DNA of 64,000 bases, taken from Rhizobiales bacterium 65-79 (GTDB lineage Bacteria > Pseudomonadota > Alphaproteobacteria > Rhizobiales > Rhizobiaceae). How positions within the stretch are numbered: the stretch's first letter is position 1; every line of letters starts with the position of its first letter. The stretch is from NCBI GenBank assembly GCA_001896885.1, contig MKRJ01000036.1:1-64000 (forward strand). The letters are read 5' to 3'. Of this stretch, positions 1 to 8,220 are shown piece by piece. The notes beneath the pieces are model-generated. The model made no database searches, was not told the DNA's origin, and saw nothing but the letters and a program-made list of their open reading frames with translations. Both the position numbers and the translations under genes were made by a program.

Positions 1-1
1 G

Positions 2-25
2 TCGATCCTGTCGCTCTTCCGTTAA
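2..25 (+). CDS. Possible last codons of an upstream gene (partial)
   Basis: An open frame enters from the left edge and ends SILSLFR-stop (TAA). It sits just before a strong terminator, as the end of a real gene would. Too little is visible to name it. In related rhizobia the neighbour of fliF is often a LuxR-type regulator (visN/visR), but nothing seen here proves that. Confidence 0.25.
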   Translation, partial: SILSLFR

Positions 26-49
26 GAGCACATCCAGGGGACGGGCCGG

Positions 50-86
50 ATCGGGCCGCGCGCAAGCGCGGCCCGATTTCATTTTC
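50..86 (+). terminator. Rho-independent terminator before fliF
   Basis: Perfect 12-bp GC-rich stem (arms 50-61 and 66-77) closed by a GCAA tetraloop and followed by TTTCATTTT. It separates the upstream gene from the flagellar operon, so fliF is likely transcribed from its own promoter in 78-136. Confidence 0.8.
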
Positions 87-87
87 G

Positions 88-106
88 CACAAGCTTCGGC
101 GGCTAG
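88..106 (+). promoter_or_regulatory. Flagellar promoter-like motif upstream of fliF
   Basis: CACAAG-N8-GCTAG, 31 bases before the fliF start. The same AAG-N8-NCTA(G/C) layout occurs before flgE (8163-8181), flhA (13587-13605) and ftcR (7289-7305). Recurrence is seen directly; its role as a flagellar promoter or FtcR site is inferred. Confidence 0.45.
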
Positions 107-136
107 GGTCTGGCACCCCTAATCTCCGGGAGCTCC

Positions 137-1783
137 GTGCCGGTGCCTGACCAACTCCAGAACGTCGTCGACAACCTTCGAAGCTTCGGACCGAAAAGGC
201 TGGCGATCCTCGCCGCCGTCGCGGTCCTCGTCATGGTGACGATCGGCGTCTCCTCCTATTACCTCAACAAGCCTGCCTACGAGACGCTCTATGTCGGGCT
301 CGACCGTTCCGACGTGAACCAGATCGGCCTCGTATTGGGCGAGGCCGGCATTTCCTTCGACGTCGATTCCAAGGGAACCTCGATCCTGGTGCCGGTCGGC
401 AAGACCGCGCAGGCGCGCATGCTGCTCGCCGAGAAGGGGCTGCCGACCAGCGCCAACGCAGGCTACGAACTGTTTGATAATGTTGGCTCTCTCGGCCTGA
501 CCTCCTTCATGCAGCAGGTGACGCGCGTGCGCGCCCTCGAAGGCGAGATCGCCCGCACCATCCAATCGATCAACGGCGTCAAGTCGGCCCGCGTCCATAT
601 CGTCATGCCGGAGCGCGCCAATTTCCGCCGCGAGGAACAGCAGCCGACCGCCTCGGTGATGATCCGCACCTCCGGCATCGATGCTGCCCGGACCGCCATG
701 TCCATCCGCTTTCTCGTCGCCGCGGCCGTGCCGGGGTTGAACGCCGACAAGGTGACCGTGCTCGACACCAACGGCACGCTGCTGGCCGCCGGCGACGATC
801 CGGCAAGCAACACCGCCAACCGCGCCTTCGGCGTCGAGCAGACCGTCGAGAACGAGATCGAGAGCAACATCAATCGCGCGCTGGCGCCCTATCTCGGGGC
901 GGAGAATTTCCGCTCCAGCGTAAAGGCCACCGTCAACACCGACACCAAGCAGATCGAGGAGACCATCTTCGACCCGAACTCGCGCGTCGAGCGCTCGGTG
1001 CAGACGGTGCGCACCAACGACAATTCCAACCAGCAGCAGGCCTCGACGCCGACCTCCGTCGAGCAGAACCTGCCCACCGACCAGCCCGCTGCTACGACGG
1101 ACGGCCCGAAATCGACCGAAAAGCGGGAGCGCAAGGAAGAGACGACCAACTACGAGATCAATTCGAAGAAGATCGCCACCAAGAGCGACGGCTTCTCGAT
1201 CTCCAGGCTGTCGATCGCCGTCGTCGTCAACCGTCAGCGCCTGCTCGATATCCTCGGCAAGGACGCTTCGAGCGACCAGATCAACGCCCGCATCGCCGAG
1301 ATCAAGAAGGTCGTCGCATCGGCCACCGGCTTCGACGACAAGCGCGGCGACGAGATCGACGTGGCGGCGGTGGAGTTCCTCGACGGGCTCGATGGAGCGC
1401 CGGCGGAAACGCCAGGCCTCATGGATCGTCTCGGCGCGCATGTCTTCTCGCTCATCAACGCCGCGGCCTTCGTGCTGGTGGCCTTCCTCGTCACCTGGTT
1501 CGGCCTGAAGCCGCTGGCGGCCGCGCTCGGCAAGGCGCCGTCCGGCGCGCCGCGCAGCTTCGAGGAGGTGCAGAGATCCCTTCCCGCCGCCGAGGGCCAT
1601 GCCCAGTTCGCCACGGCCGGGGCCCTTCCCGGGCCGGCCGGCGCTCCGCTGGCGAACCCCATAGACGAGTTGCGCCAGAAGCTGAGGCCCGCGCCGCAGG
1701 AGCGGCTGGCGCGTATGGTCGACCTCAATGAGGAGCGGACCGCGCATATCCTGCGCAAATGGGCGCATCAGGAGGCGAGCTGA
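137..1783 (+). CDS. fliF: Flagellar MS-ring protein FliF
   Basis: FliF builds the inner-membrane MS ring that anchors the rotor and houses the flagellar export gate. The 548-residue product has the family layout: a first membrane segment at about 22-42, the YscJ/FliF ring-building domain at about 45-230, the FliF C-terminal domain with a low-complexity Gln/Thr/Asp-rich insert near 295-335, a second membrane segment at about 436-456, and a charged C-terminal tail (about 512-548) where FliF binds FliG. The GTG start is chosen because it gives the usual short cytoplasmic lead; a second GTG two codons on is possible. The stop overlaps the start of the next gene by one base, so this heads a translationally coupled stator/basal-body operon. 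Confidence 0.97.
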   Translation: MPVPDQLQNVVDNLRSFGPKRLAILAAVAVLVMVTIGVSSYYLNKPAYETLYVGLDRSDVNQIGLVLGEAGISFDVDSKGTSILVPVGKTAQARMLLAEKGLPTSANAGYELFDNVGSLGLTSFMQQVTRVRALEGEIARTIQSINGVKSARVHIVMPERANFRREEQQPTASVMIRTSGIDAARTAMSIRFLVAAAVPGLNADKVTVLDTNGTLLAAGDDPASNTANRAFGVEQTVENEIESNINRALAPYLGAENFRSSVKATVNTDTKQIEETIFDPNSRVERSVQTVRTNDNSNQQQASTPTSVEQNLPTDQPAATTDGPKSTEKRERKEETTNYEINSKKIATKSDGFSISRLSIAVVVNRQRLLDILGKDASSDQINARIAEIKKVVASATGFDDKRGDEIDVAAVEFLDGLDGAPAETPGLMDRLGAHVFSLINAAAFVLVAFLVTWFGLKPLAAALGKAPSGAPRSFEEVQRSLPAAEGHAQFATAGALPGPAGAPLANPIDELRQKLRPAPQERLARMVDLNEERTAHILRKWAHQEAS

Positions 1784-2406
1784 TGCCCGGATTCGCGCTG
1801 GCCGACATGCTGGCCGATTTCGCCGAGCGGCCGCGGCGCGCGCCGGGCGCGCCGGGGCGCGTGGAACCGACACCAGGGAAACAGGACGGACCCGCCCTCG
1901 ACGTGGACGCGCTGCTCGCCGAGGAGCGGACGCGCACCGAGCAGGCCACAAGCGAAAGGCTCGCGGCGGAGAGCGAGGCCGCGCTATCCGCCGAGCGTGA
2001 GAAGCACGCCGCGGAGATCGCGGAGATCAACCGGCGCCATGGCGAGGAACTTGCGGCGCGGCTGGAAGCGGGGCTGCGCGAAATCGAGGAGCGCATCGGC
2101 CAGGCCGTCACCGGCGCCGTCGCCCGCATTCTCGGCCCGATCGTCAGCGACGAAGTCCTGGAGCGAAGCATCGGCGAACTGGCAAGGGCGATCGGCGAGG
2201 CGCTGGACGACGCGGACGCGGTGACCATCCGCGTCTCGGGACCGTCCTCGCTCTTTTCCGCGCTGGCGGCGAAGATGGGCGAAAAATCCAAATATCTCCG
2301 CCATCAGGAAACCGACGCCGCCGACCTTGTCGTGGACGTGAACGGCAGCCTGATCGAGACCCGTCTCGCCGAATGGCAGACGGCCGTGCATGAGGCGCTG
2401 GCATGA
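1783..2406 (+). CDS. FliH-like flagellar export ATPase regulator
   Basis: A 207-residue protein with a Pro/Arg-rich N-terminus, a long Glu/Ala/Arg coiled coil at about 45-100 and a C-terminal alpha/beta part with the look of FliH (stator of the FliI ATPase). FliH holds FliI near the export gate and restrains its ATPase activity. The ATG at 1783 overlaps the fliF stop (TGATG) and has an AGGAGG-type ribosome site at 1770-1776; an upstream in-frame ATG at 1759 lies inside that site and is less likely. In rhizobial clusters this position often carries only 'hypothetical protein'. Identification rests on layout and context rather than a single invariant motif. Confidence 0.7.
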   Translation: MPGFALADMLADFAERPRRAPGAPGRVEPTPGKQDGPALDVDALLAEERTRTEQATSERLAAESEAALSAEREKHAAEIAEINRRHGEELAARLEAGLREIEERIGQAVTGAVARILGPIVSDEVLERSIGELARAIGEALDDADAVTIRVSGPSSLFSALAAKMGEKSKYLRHQETDAADLVVDVNGSLIETRLAEWQTAVHEALA

Positions 2407-3908
2407 GTATCGACGCCGAGGGCGCACCCCATCAGGAGATCATCATCGTCCGCCGCGGCGGCTACGACGAGGATGAAGCCCACCACGGCGGCGTCTGGAA
2501 GATCGCCTTCGCCGATTTCATGACGGCGATGATGTGCTTCTTCCTGGTCATGTGGCTGATCAACGCCGCCAACGAGCAGACCAAGGCGGCGCTGGCGAGC
2601 TACTTCAATCCGGTCAAGCTCATAGACCGCAACACGTCGCGCAAGGGCATAGACGATCCGGCCAAGACGCCGGGCGATCCCGACACGTCCACCAGCAAGG
2701 ACACGCACGAGACCGAAAAGCCGGTCTCGACCCGCGACGCCCTGACCGGCCCGGCCAAGCAGGAGAACTCGCTCGACGAATCGAACACCAGGCGCCATTC
2801 CGACAAGAACCTGTTCGCCGACCCCTATTCCGTGCTCGCCGAGATCGCCGGCGAGACCGGCACGCTGCAGAACACCAGCGCCAAAGGCGATGGCGGCGCG
2901 CGGGATTCCGGTCCGGCGACCGGCGCTTCCGGAGGCCAGACCTATCGCGACCCCTTCGCTCCGAACTTCTGGTCGCAGCAGGTCGACATGCCCAAGGAAA
3001 ACGCCGAAACGGTGAGTTCCGGCCTGGCGGACAAATTCACCTCCGTGGGCGGCAAGGCCACGGCCAGGGAATCCAGGCAGGGCCCGGCCGCCATGACGGC
3101 GGCAGGCGAAGCGGAGGCCGGCGACAAGGTCAAGCCGGGCGCCGCGCAGCAAGGAAGCACCGCCGCCGGAACGACGGCAAGCGAGCAGACCGGGCCTGCT
3201 ATCGGGGCGGGGCTGGCGCGGACCGAAGCCAAGGCGACGCCCGCGACCGCCGCCTCGCAGGCCATCGCCCAGGTGGAGGCACAGACCTCGGCCGAGCGTA
3301 GCGCTGCGAAGGCGGAGGAGGTCAGCAGGACCTCGCAGAAAAGGACGGAGCAGACCGGTCCCGCCACCGAACCGGGCTCGGCCAGGGCGGGCACGGAAGC
3401 GGCCGCAGCGAAGCCCGCGGCCGGCCAGGCGGAGAAGCCCGACAAGGCGACGGAAAGGCTTGCCGCCGACATCCGCAACCAGCTCGCCGGCAGCTTCGGC
3501 AGCGACGATCCGATCTACAAGGGACTGACCGTTTCCGAGACGGAGAAGGGCGTCCTCATCTCCGTCAGCGACCAGTCGAATTTCGGCATGTTCGAGATCG
3601 GCTCGGCTGTGCCGAACCGCGAGACCGTGCTCGCCATGGAGAAGATCTCGAAGATCCTCAGCGCGCACAAGGGCACGATCCGCATCGAAGGCCATACGGA
3701 CGGCAGGCCGTTCAAGAGCGACACCTATGACAATTGGCGCCTCTCCAGCGCGCGCGCCCAGACGGCCTACTACATGCTGGTGCGCGCCGGGCTCGACGAG
3801 AAGCGCGTCATGGAAGTCGCCGGCTTCGCCGACCGCAAGCTGAAGGTGAAGGACGATCCCTATGCGGACGCGAACCGCCGCATCGAGATCCTGCTGGAGA
3901 CCAGATAG
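2403..3908 (+). CDS. motB: Flagellar motor stator protein MotB
   Basis: MotB pairs with MotA to form the proton channel and anchors the stator to peptidoglycan. The 501-residue protein has a cytoplasmic N-terminus, one membrane helix at about 34-54 with the proton-carrying Asp38 in the FADFM motif, and a C-terminal OmpA-like peptidoglycan-binding domain (about 370-501) with the GHTDGRPF and NRRIEILLE motifs. Between them lies an unusually long Ala/Gly/Lys/Glu-rich low-complexity linker of about 290 residues. It overlaps the FliH-like gene by four bases (ATGA) and motC by one. motA is not in the window. Confidence 0.96.
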   Translation: MSIDAEGAPHQEIIIVRRGGYDEDEAHHGGVWKIAFADFMTAMMCFFLVMWLINAANEQTKAALASYFNPVKLIDRNTSRKGIDDPAKTPGDPDTSTSKDTHETEKPVSTRDALTGPAKQENSLDESNTRRHSDKNLFADPYSVLAEIAGETGTLQNTSAKGDGGARDSGPATGASGGQTYRDPFAPNFWSQQVDMPKENAETVSSGLADKFTSVGGKATARESRQGPAAMTAAGEAEAGDKVKPGAAQQGSTAAGTTASEQTGPAIGAGLARTEAKATPATAASQAIAQVEAQTSAERSAAKAEEVSRTSQKRTEQTGPATEPGSARAGTEAAAAKPAAGQAEKPDKATERLAADIRNQLAGSFGSDDPIYKGLTVSETEKGVLISVSDQSNFGMFEIGSAVPNRETVLAMEKISKILSAHKGTIRIEGHTDGRPFKSDTYDNWRLSSARAQTAYYMLVRAGLDEKRVMEVAGFADRKLKVKDDPYADANRRIEILLETR

Positions 3909-5149
3909 TGTGGCGGCCGGGGGCGCGCGCGGGAGGACTGGCGGCGGCGATCCTGCTCGCCGCGCCTTTCGTCGCGAGCGCCAGGGCCGAGGAGAATTTC
4001 GACCTCCAGCCCTATCAGCTGGTGCGCTCGCTGGAACTGGTGCAGGACCGCCTCGCCGGCGGCGACGAGGCCGCGTTCCCGATGCAGCGCAAGCTGCTTG
4101 AGATGATCGATGCGAAGCTGCTGGCGACGCCGGCCAAGACCTTCGACGACGAGCGCAATTTCGACGCGCTTCTGGTCTATGCGATTTCCGGCGGCAATCC
4201 TTCGACGATCGAAACCGTCGTCTCGCGGCTCGACCTGAAGCCGCCGCGGGCCGCCCTCGGCGCCGGCGTTCTCGGCTATGTGCGCGGCCGCCCGGCGGAG
4301 GCGGAAAAGGCGCTGCACGGCATCGACCCGCTGACGCAGCCGACCGAACTCGGCGCCTATCTCGCGCTGCTCGAGGGATCGGTCGCGGCGGCCGAGGATT
4401 CGGAGGCGGCGCTCAAATTCTTCGACGCGGCCCGGCTGCTCGGGCCGGGATCGCTCGTGGAGGAGGCAGCGCTCCGCCGCTCGGTGATGATCGCGCTCAA
4501 GATGCGAGACCCGGACCGGTTCCTCGACTATTCCGAGCAATATGTCCGCCGTTTCCTGCGTTCCCCCTATGCCAGCCAGTTCGCCGACGGCTTCGTCGTC
4601 GGCGTGGTCGACATGCATAGCAGCATCGATCTCGACAGGGTGGCAAGGACGCTCGGCGAGATGGACGCAGACCGGCGCAAGGCCATCTATCTCCGCCTCG
4701 CCCGCAAGAGCGCGATCGAGGGTCTCGCGGATCTGACCGCCTTCGCCTCGCGCATGGCCGATGTCCGCAACGATCCGCGTTCGAAAACGAACGATCCGCG
4801 CGTGCTGCTTTATTCGAGCATCGCTTCGGTCGCCTCCGGCTCGGTCGGCGCCGTCGCCACGCAGCTCGCCTCGATCGACAGGACCCGGCTGAGCGAAAGC
4901 GACCAGCGCCTTCTCGACGCCGCGCGCACCATCGCCGGAGAGGTCATCGCGCAGCCGAAGGCGCCGGACGTTCCGGCGAAGGTCGCGGAAGCCGCGGCCG
5001 CGGGGAATGCGTCCTCCAATCCGGCCGAAAAGAAGCCGGCTCCGCCCGCCGGGCCCGACGAGAAGGCCATGGACGCCTCCATGAAGATCATGGCCGACAC
5101 CCGCCAGAAACTCGCAGCAATAGACGAACTCCTCAAGGAGACCGAATGA
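3908..5149 (+). CDS. motC: Periplasmic motor protein MotC
   Basis: MotC is a rhizobial periplasmic motor protein that binds MotB and is needed for rotation in Sinorhizobium. The GTG at 3908 overlaps the motB stop (TAGTG); starting there gives a clean Sec signal peptide with cleavage after about residue 27 (ARA/EE). The open frame extends further upstream, but that part overlaps motB. The mature protein (413 residues in total) is alpha-helical and rich in Ala and Leu, starts with the FDLQPYQLVRSLE family motif, and ends in a Lys/Pro/Ala-rich segment followed by a short predicted helix. It overlaps the next gene by ATGA. Absence of this family outside flagellated alphaproteobacteria supports the taxonomic placement. 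Confidence 0.93.
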   Translation: MWRPGARAGGLAAAILLAAPFVASARAEENFDLQPYQLVRSLELVQDRLAGGDEAAFPMQRKLLEMIDAKLLATPAKTFDDERNFDALLVYAISGGNPSTIETVVSRLDLKPPRAALGAGVLGYVRGRPAEAEKALHGIDPLTQPTELGAYLALLEGSVAAAEDSEAALKFFDAARLLGPGSLVEEAALRRSVMIALKMRDPDRFLDYSEQYVRRFLRSPYASQFADGFVVGVVDMHSSIDLDRVARTLGEMDADRRKAIYLRLARKSAIEGLADLTAFASRMADVRNDPRSKTNDPRVLLYSSIASVASGSVGAVATQLASIDRTRLSESDQRLLDAARTIAGEVIAQPKAPDVPAKVAEAAAAGNASSNPAEKKPAPPAGPDEKAMDASMKIMADTRQKLAAIDELLKETE

Positions 5150-6720
5150 TGCCAGGGATCGCCATCCAGCCGGGCTTCTCGATTCCCGCGGCACCGGCGG
5201 CCCGCGCCGTCTCCGCGCCGGCCGACGATGGTTTCTCCAAGGCGTTGCGCGAGAAGCCGAGCGCGCCCGCGCAGGCGGACGGCAAGGCCGACCCTGTCGA
5301 CGACGACAGCGGCGATGCCGGCGGGACGGCTGTTCACGGCAAGGACGGCAAGGTCGGCTCCACCCCGCACGCCAAGGACGGTCACGAAGATCACGACGAT
5401 GACGGAGACGCGAAAAAGGACGATGACAAGGAGAGCGGCGCCCTTCCCCCGCAGATGACCGCGCAGCGCGTGATTGCCGGGCAATGGCAGGTCGCGGCGC
5501 CGACAGCGCAGGATGGGGCGGACACGGGCGACGCCCCGCCTGCGCCCCCCGGCGCCGCTGCGCCGGCTACCCAAGGCGCCGGAACGGCGCAGGCGAATGG
5601 AGCCACGATCGTTGCCGCACAGGCTACCCCCGATACGGCCGGCGCGGCCGTCGCGCAGGCGGCCCCCGATATGGCTGGCGGCAGCGCCGCCGCCCAATCG
5701 GCCGTTGCCGCCGCCTTGCAGGCACCCCCTGCACCGTCCCCCACGCAAGCCGGCAAGGAGGCAGGCGCGGTTCCGCCCGCGACGGCGGCGCCCGCCGATG
5801 CCGAGCCGATGCCAGCAAGCGTCACCGCCGGCACGGTCGTGACCACCGAAGCCGCCGACCCTTCCGCCGCGTTCATGGCGAAGGTCGCCGCCCTCGATCA
5901 TGGCGCCAAGCCTGCGACCGCCCCGCAAGGCCCGGCCTCCGCGCCGGGGCCGGCATCGAATGCCGATGCCACGCAGGCAAAGATCGCCCAGGCGTTCGCG
6001 GGCCAGGGCTCCGGCGATGCCGGCGCCGATCCGGATAGCCGGGGCAACGGAAATGGCGCTGCCCAGGGCAAGGCGGCGCAGGGCGTGGCGCAGCCTTCCG
6101 CCACGGCTGGCGCCGATCCTGCCGCCGCTCCGCTGCCGACGGCGCAGATGGTTCCCACATCGGGCAGCGCCGCCTCCTTCGCCGCGGCGTTGGCCGATGG
6201 CGGCAGGCTGGCACGCTATGTCACGAGCGCGGCCTCGGCGGCAGCGGCCGGTGCGCCGGTGGGCACAATTCCGGTGCAGTCGCTGAGCATCCAGCTGCAG
6301 CCGGTCGAACTCGGCATGGTCACGGCCAATCTGAAATATGCCGGCAACCAGCTCTCGATCGACATCGAGGTCCAGACGCAGGACGCCCAGCGCCGCCTCT
6401 CCAGCGACAGCTCTGACATCGTCAAGTCGCTGCAATCGCTTGGCTTTCAGGTCGACAAGGTGACCGTGCGCCAGGTCCAGCCGCAAGCGCAGGCGCAAAG
6501 CCAGGGCCAGCCGCAAGGCCAGCCGACGGCGCGGGACGGCTCCGCCGGCGGCTTCGGCGCACAGGGCGGCAACCCCTTTTCCGCGCCGGGGCATTCGGAG
6601 CGACAGGCGGGCCAGCATCGGCAAGGTTCGGAGAGCGGATATGAGGACACATCAGAGCGCAGCGTCGGCATGGTTCAGACGGCTTCTGATCGCCAGCCTC
6701 GGCGCGGCGTCTTTATCTAG
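5146..6720 (+). CDS. fliK: Flagellar hook-length control protein FliK (MotD)
   Basis: FliK measures hook length and switches export specificity; the rhizobial form was first named MotD. The 524-residue protein is mostly Ala/Pro/Gly/Asp-rich and probably disordered (about 1-375), followed by a compact C-terminal Flg_hook domain at about 385-470 with the LQPVELGMVTANLKY motif that contacts the export gate. A Gln-rich tail ends it. The ATG overlaps the motC stop, and the 3' end overlaps the next gene by 80 bases in another frame, a longer overlap than elsewhere in the operon. Confidence 0.92.
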   Translation: MMPGIAIQPGFSIPAAPAARAVSAPADDGFSKALREKPSAPAQADGKADPVDDDSGDAGGTAVHGKDGKVGSTPHAKDGHEDHDDDGDAKKDDDKESGALPPQMTAQRVIAGQWQVAAPTAQDGADTGDAPPAPPGAAAPATQGAGTAQANGATIVAAQATPDTAGAAVAQAAPDMAGGSAAAQSAVAAALQAPPAPSPTQAGKEAGAVPPATAAPADAEPMPASVTAGTVVTTEAADPSAAFMAKVAALDHGAKPATAPQGPASAPGPASNADATQAKIAQAFAGQGSGDAGADPDSRGNGNGAAQGKAAQGVAQPSATAGADPAAAPLPTAQMVPTSGSAASFAAALADGGRLARYVTSAASAAAAGAPVGTIPVQSLSIQLQPVELGMVTANLKYAGNQLSIDIEVQTQDAQRRLSSDSSDIVKSLQSLGFQVDKVTVRQVQPQAQAQSQGQPQGQPTARDGSAGGFGAQGGNPFSAPGHSERQAGQHRQGSESGYEDTSERSVGMVQTASDRQPRRGVFI

Positions 6721-7237
6721 CCTTTCCGTCGCGGCCTCGGCCGCCGTCAACCCGTGCGAGACGGAGATCCTGCACGCCTCCGCCGCATACGGCGTGCCGG
6801 TCGGCATCCTCTACGCCGTCGGGCTGGCCGAGACCGGCCGTAAGGGCAGCCTGCAGCCGAACGCCATGAACATCGAGGGGAAGGCGGTGTTTCCGTCGAG
6901 CCGCGGCGAGGCGCTGCGCCTCTTCGCCGACGCCAAGAGCAAGGGCGCCAGGCTCATCGATGTCGGCTGCATGCAGATCAACGAGCGCTACCACGGCAGC
7001 CACTTCGCCGGCATAGCCGACATGTTCGATCCGCACCGCAACGTCGACTACGCCGCCCGCTTCCTCGTCGACCTGAAGAAGCAGCACATGACCTGGTCGA
7101 TGGCGGTCGCCCGCTATCATGCCGGCCCGGACAACGACCCAGCGCAGAAAATCTATGTCTGCCGCGTCATCGCCAACATGGTTGCCACCGGTTTCGGCAA
7201 ATGGACGCAGAACGCCAGGCAGTTCTGCAATCCCTGA
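6641..7237 (+). CDS. Flagellar-cluster lytic transglycosylase
   Basis: A 198-residue secreted SLT-type lytic transglycosylase. These enzymes cleave peptidoglycan glycan strands; in flagellar clusters they open the wall for rod passage or stator anchoring. Residues 1-35 are a signal peptide. The catalytic Glu is E64 in the AVGLAETGR motif; the following VGCMQIN and VARYHAG motifs are also typical of the fold. Cys39 and Cys near the C-terminus may form disulfides. The start lies inside the 3' end of fliK with a GGAGAG ribosome site at 6630. The same gene sits between motD and rem in Sinorhizobium. Confidence 0.88.
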   Translation: MRTHQSAASAWFRRLLIASLGAASLSSLSVAASAAVNPCETEILHASAAYGVPVGILYAVGLAETGRKGSLQPNAMNIEGKAVFPSSRGEALRLFADAKSKGARLIDVGCMQINERYHGSHFAGIADMFDPHRNVDYAARFLVDLKKQHMTWSMAVARYHAGPDNDPAQKIYVCRVIANMVATGFGKWTQNARQFCNP

Positions 7238-7276
7238 TTGCCGGCGCACTCCGGCTCGCCAAAGCCGAAATCATGG

Positions 7277-7291
7277 TTAACGTCTCGTTAA
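7277..7291 (+). promoter_or_regulatory. Perfect CtrA-type box upstream of ftcR
   Basis: TTAA-N7-TTAA, the full consensus of the alphaproteobacterial cell-cycle regulator CtrA, 171 bases before the ftcR start. It overlaps a GTTAAG-N8-TCTAG stretch (7287-7305) that resembles the motif before fliF and flhA. This suggests cell-cycle control of the flagellar master regulator; binding is inferred. Confidence 0.6.
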
Positions 7292-7461
7292 GGACCATCC
7301 TCTAGCCTTTGTGCCGGGTATTGGGGGAGTCGCGTCGCACGGCCGTTCCGGCCGGATGATTCCCAAGAAATGACTCGCAAGAAATGACGGGTGTCCGGCA
7401 TCGCCGGCCGCGGCTACCTCTTGCGCCGGGCTTTTTAAATACTGATTCGGAGGGCGGGCCG

Positions 7462-8130
7462 ATGATCGTTATCGTTGACGAACGGGACCTTGTAAAAGAA
7501 GGATATCATTCGCTTTTCGACCGCGAGGGCGTGGCGAGCGCCGGCTTCCGGTCGGGCGAGTTCGGCGAGTGGGTATCGAGCGTCGCGGACGAGGACCTGA
7601 AGGCGGTTCGCGCCTTCCTGATCGGCGAATGCGAAGAAGGCGCCGTCTCCCCCAGCATGATCAGGGGCCGCACCAGCGCCCCGGTGATCGCGCTGAGCGA
7701 ACAGCATTCCCTGGAGAACACGCTGCGCTGGTTCGAATCGGGCGTCGACGACGTCATCCGCAAGCCGGTCCACATCCGCGAGATCCTGGCCCGCATCTCG
7801 GCGATCCGCCGTCGTGTGCAGAAAGAGGCGAACTACACCGAAATCGGCGACATGCGCATCTTCATGGATGGCCGCGATCCCGAGATCGGCGGGGAGCCCT
7901 TCCCGCTTCCGCGCCGCGAGCGCCGCATCCTCGAATTCCTGGCCTCCAACCGCGGCCGCCGCGTGACCAAGGCGCAGGTCTTCAACGCCATCTACGGCAT
8001 CTTCGACGAGGAGGTCGAGGAAAACGTCGTGGAGAGTCATATCAGCAAGCTGCGCAAGAAGCTCCGCGAGCGCCTCGGTTTCGATCCGATCGATTCCAAG
8101 CGTTTCCTCGGCTATCGGCTGGTTGACTGA
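7462..8130 (+). CDS. ftcR: Flagellar transcriptional regulator FtcR/Rem
   Basis: An orphan OmpR-family regulator of 222 residues, matching Brucella FtcR and Sinorhizobium Rem, which activate flagellar and motility genes. The N-terminal half is a receiver-like domain with DE at residues 6-7 and KP at 101-102, but the strand that should carry the phospho-acceptor Asp reads AFLIGECEE with no Asp, so phosphorylation control looks lost. The C-terminal half is a winged helix with the typical [15 protein letters not shown] recognition region. The ATG at 7462 is chosen because it begins the receiver and has GGAGGG at 7449; the open frame extends 26 codons further without domain content. Confidence 0.92.
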   Translation: MIVIVDERDLVKEGYHSLFDREGVASAGFRSGEFGEWVSSVADEDLKAVRAFLIGECEEGAVSPSMIRGRTSAPVIALSEQHSLENTLRWFESGVDDVIRKPVHIREILARISAIRRRVQKEANYTEIGDMRIFMDGRDPEIGGEPFPLPRRERRILEFLASNRGRRVTKAQVFNAIYGIFDEEVEENVVESHISKLRKKLRERLGFDPIDSKRFLGYRLVD

Positions 8131-8162
8131 TCTTGCCGCCTTGCGGCGCGACAACAGCCTCG

Positions 8163-8181
8163 CGCAAGTAAGCGGCGCTAC
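8163..8181 (+). promoter_or_regulatory. Flagellar promoter-like motif upstream of flgE
   Basis: CGCAAG-N8-GCTAC, 39 bases before the flgE start. One of four similar sites in the flagellar locus. Confidence 0.4.
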
Positions 8182-8220
8182 CCTCCCCGGCTAAGGCATG
8201 AGAACCGAGGAGACCACGCC

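Noticed and set aside
119-1951. Long - strand open frame (610 codons) opposite fliF
   Set aside because: Arg/Gly/Asp-rich composition typical of antisense frames in GC-rich genes; fliF on the other strand is certain.
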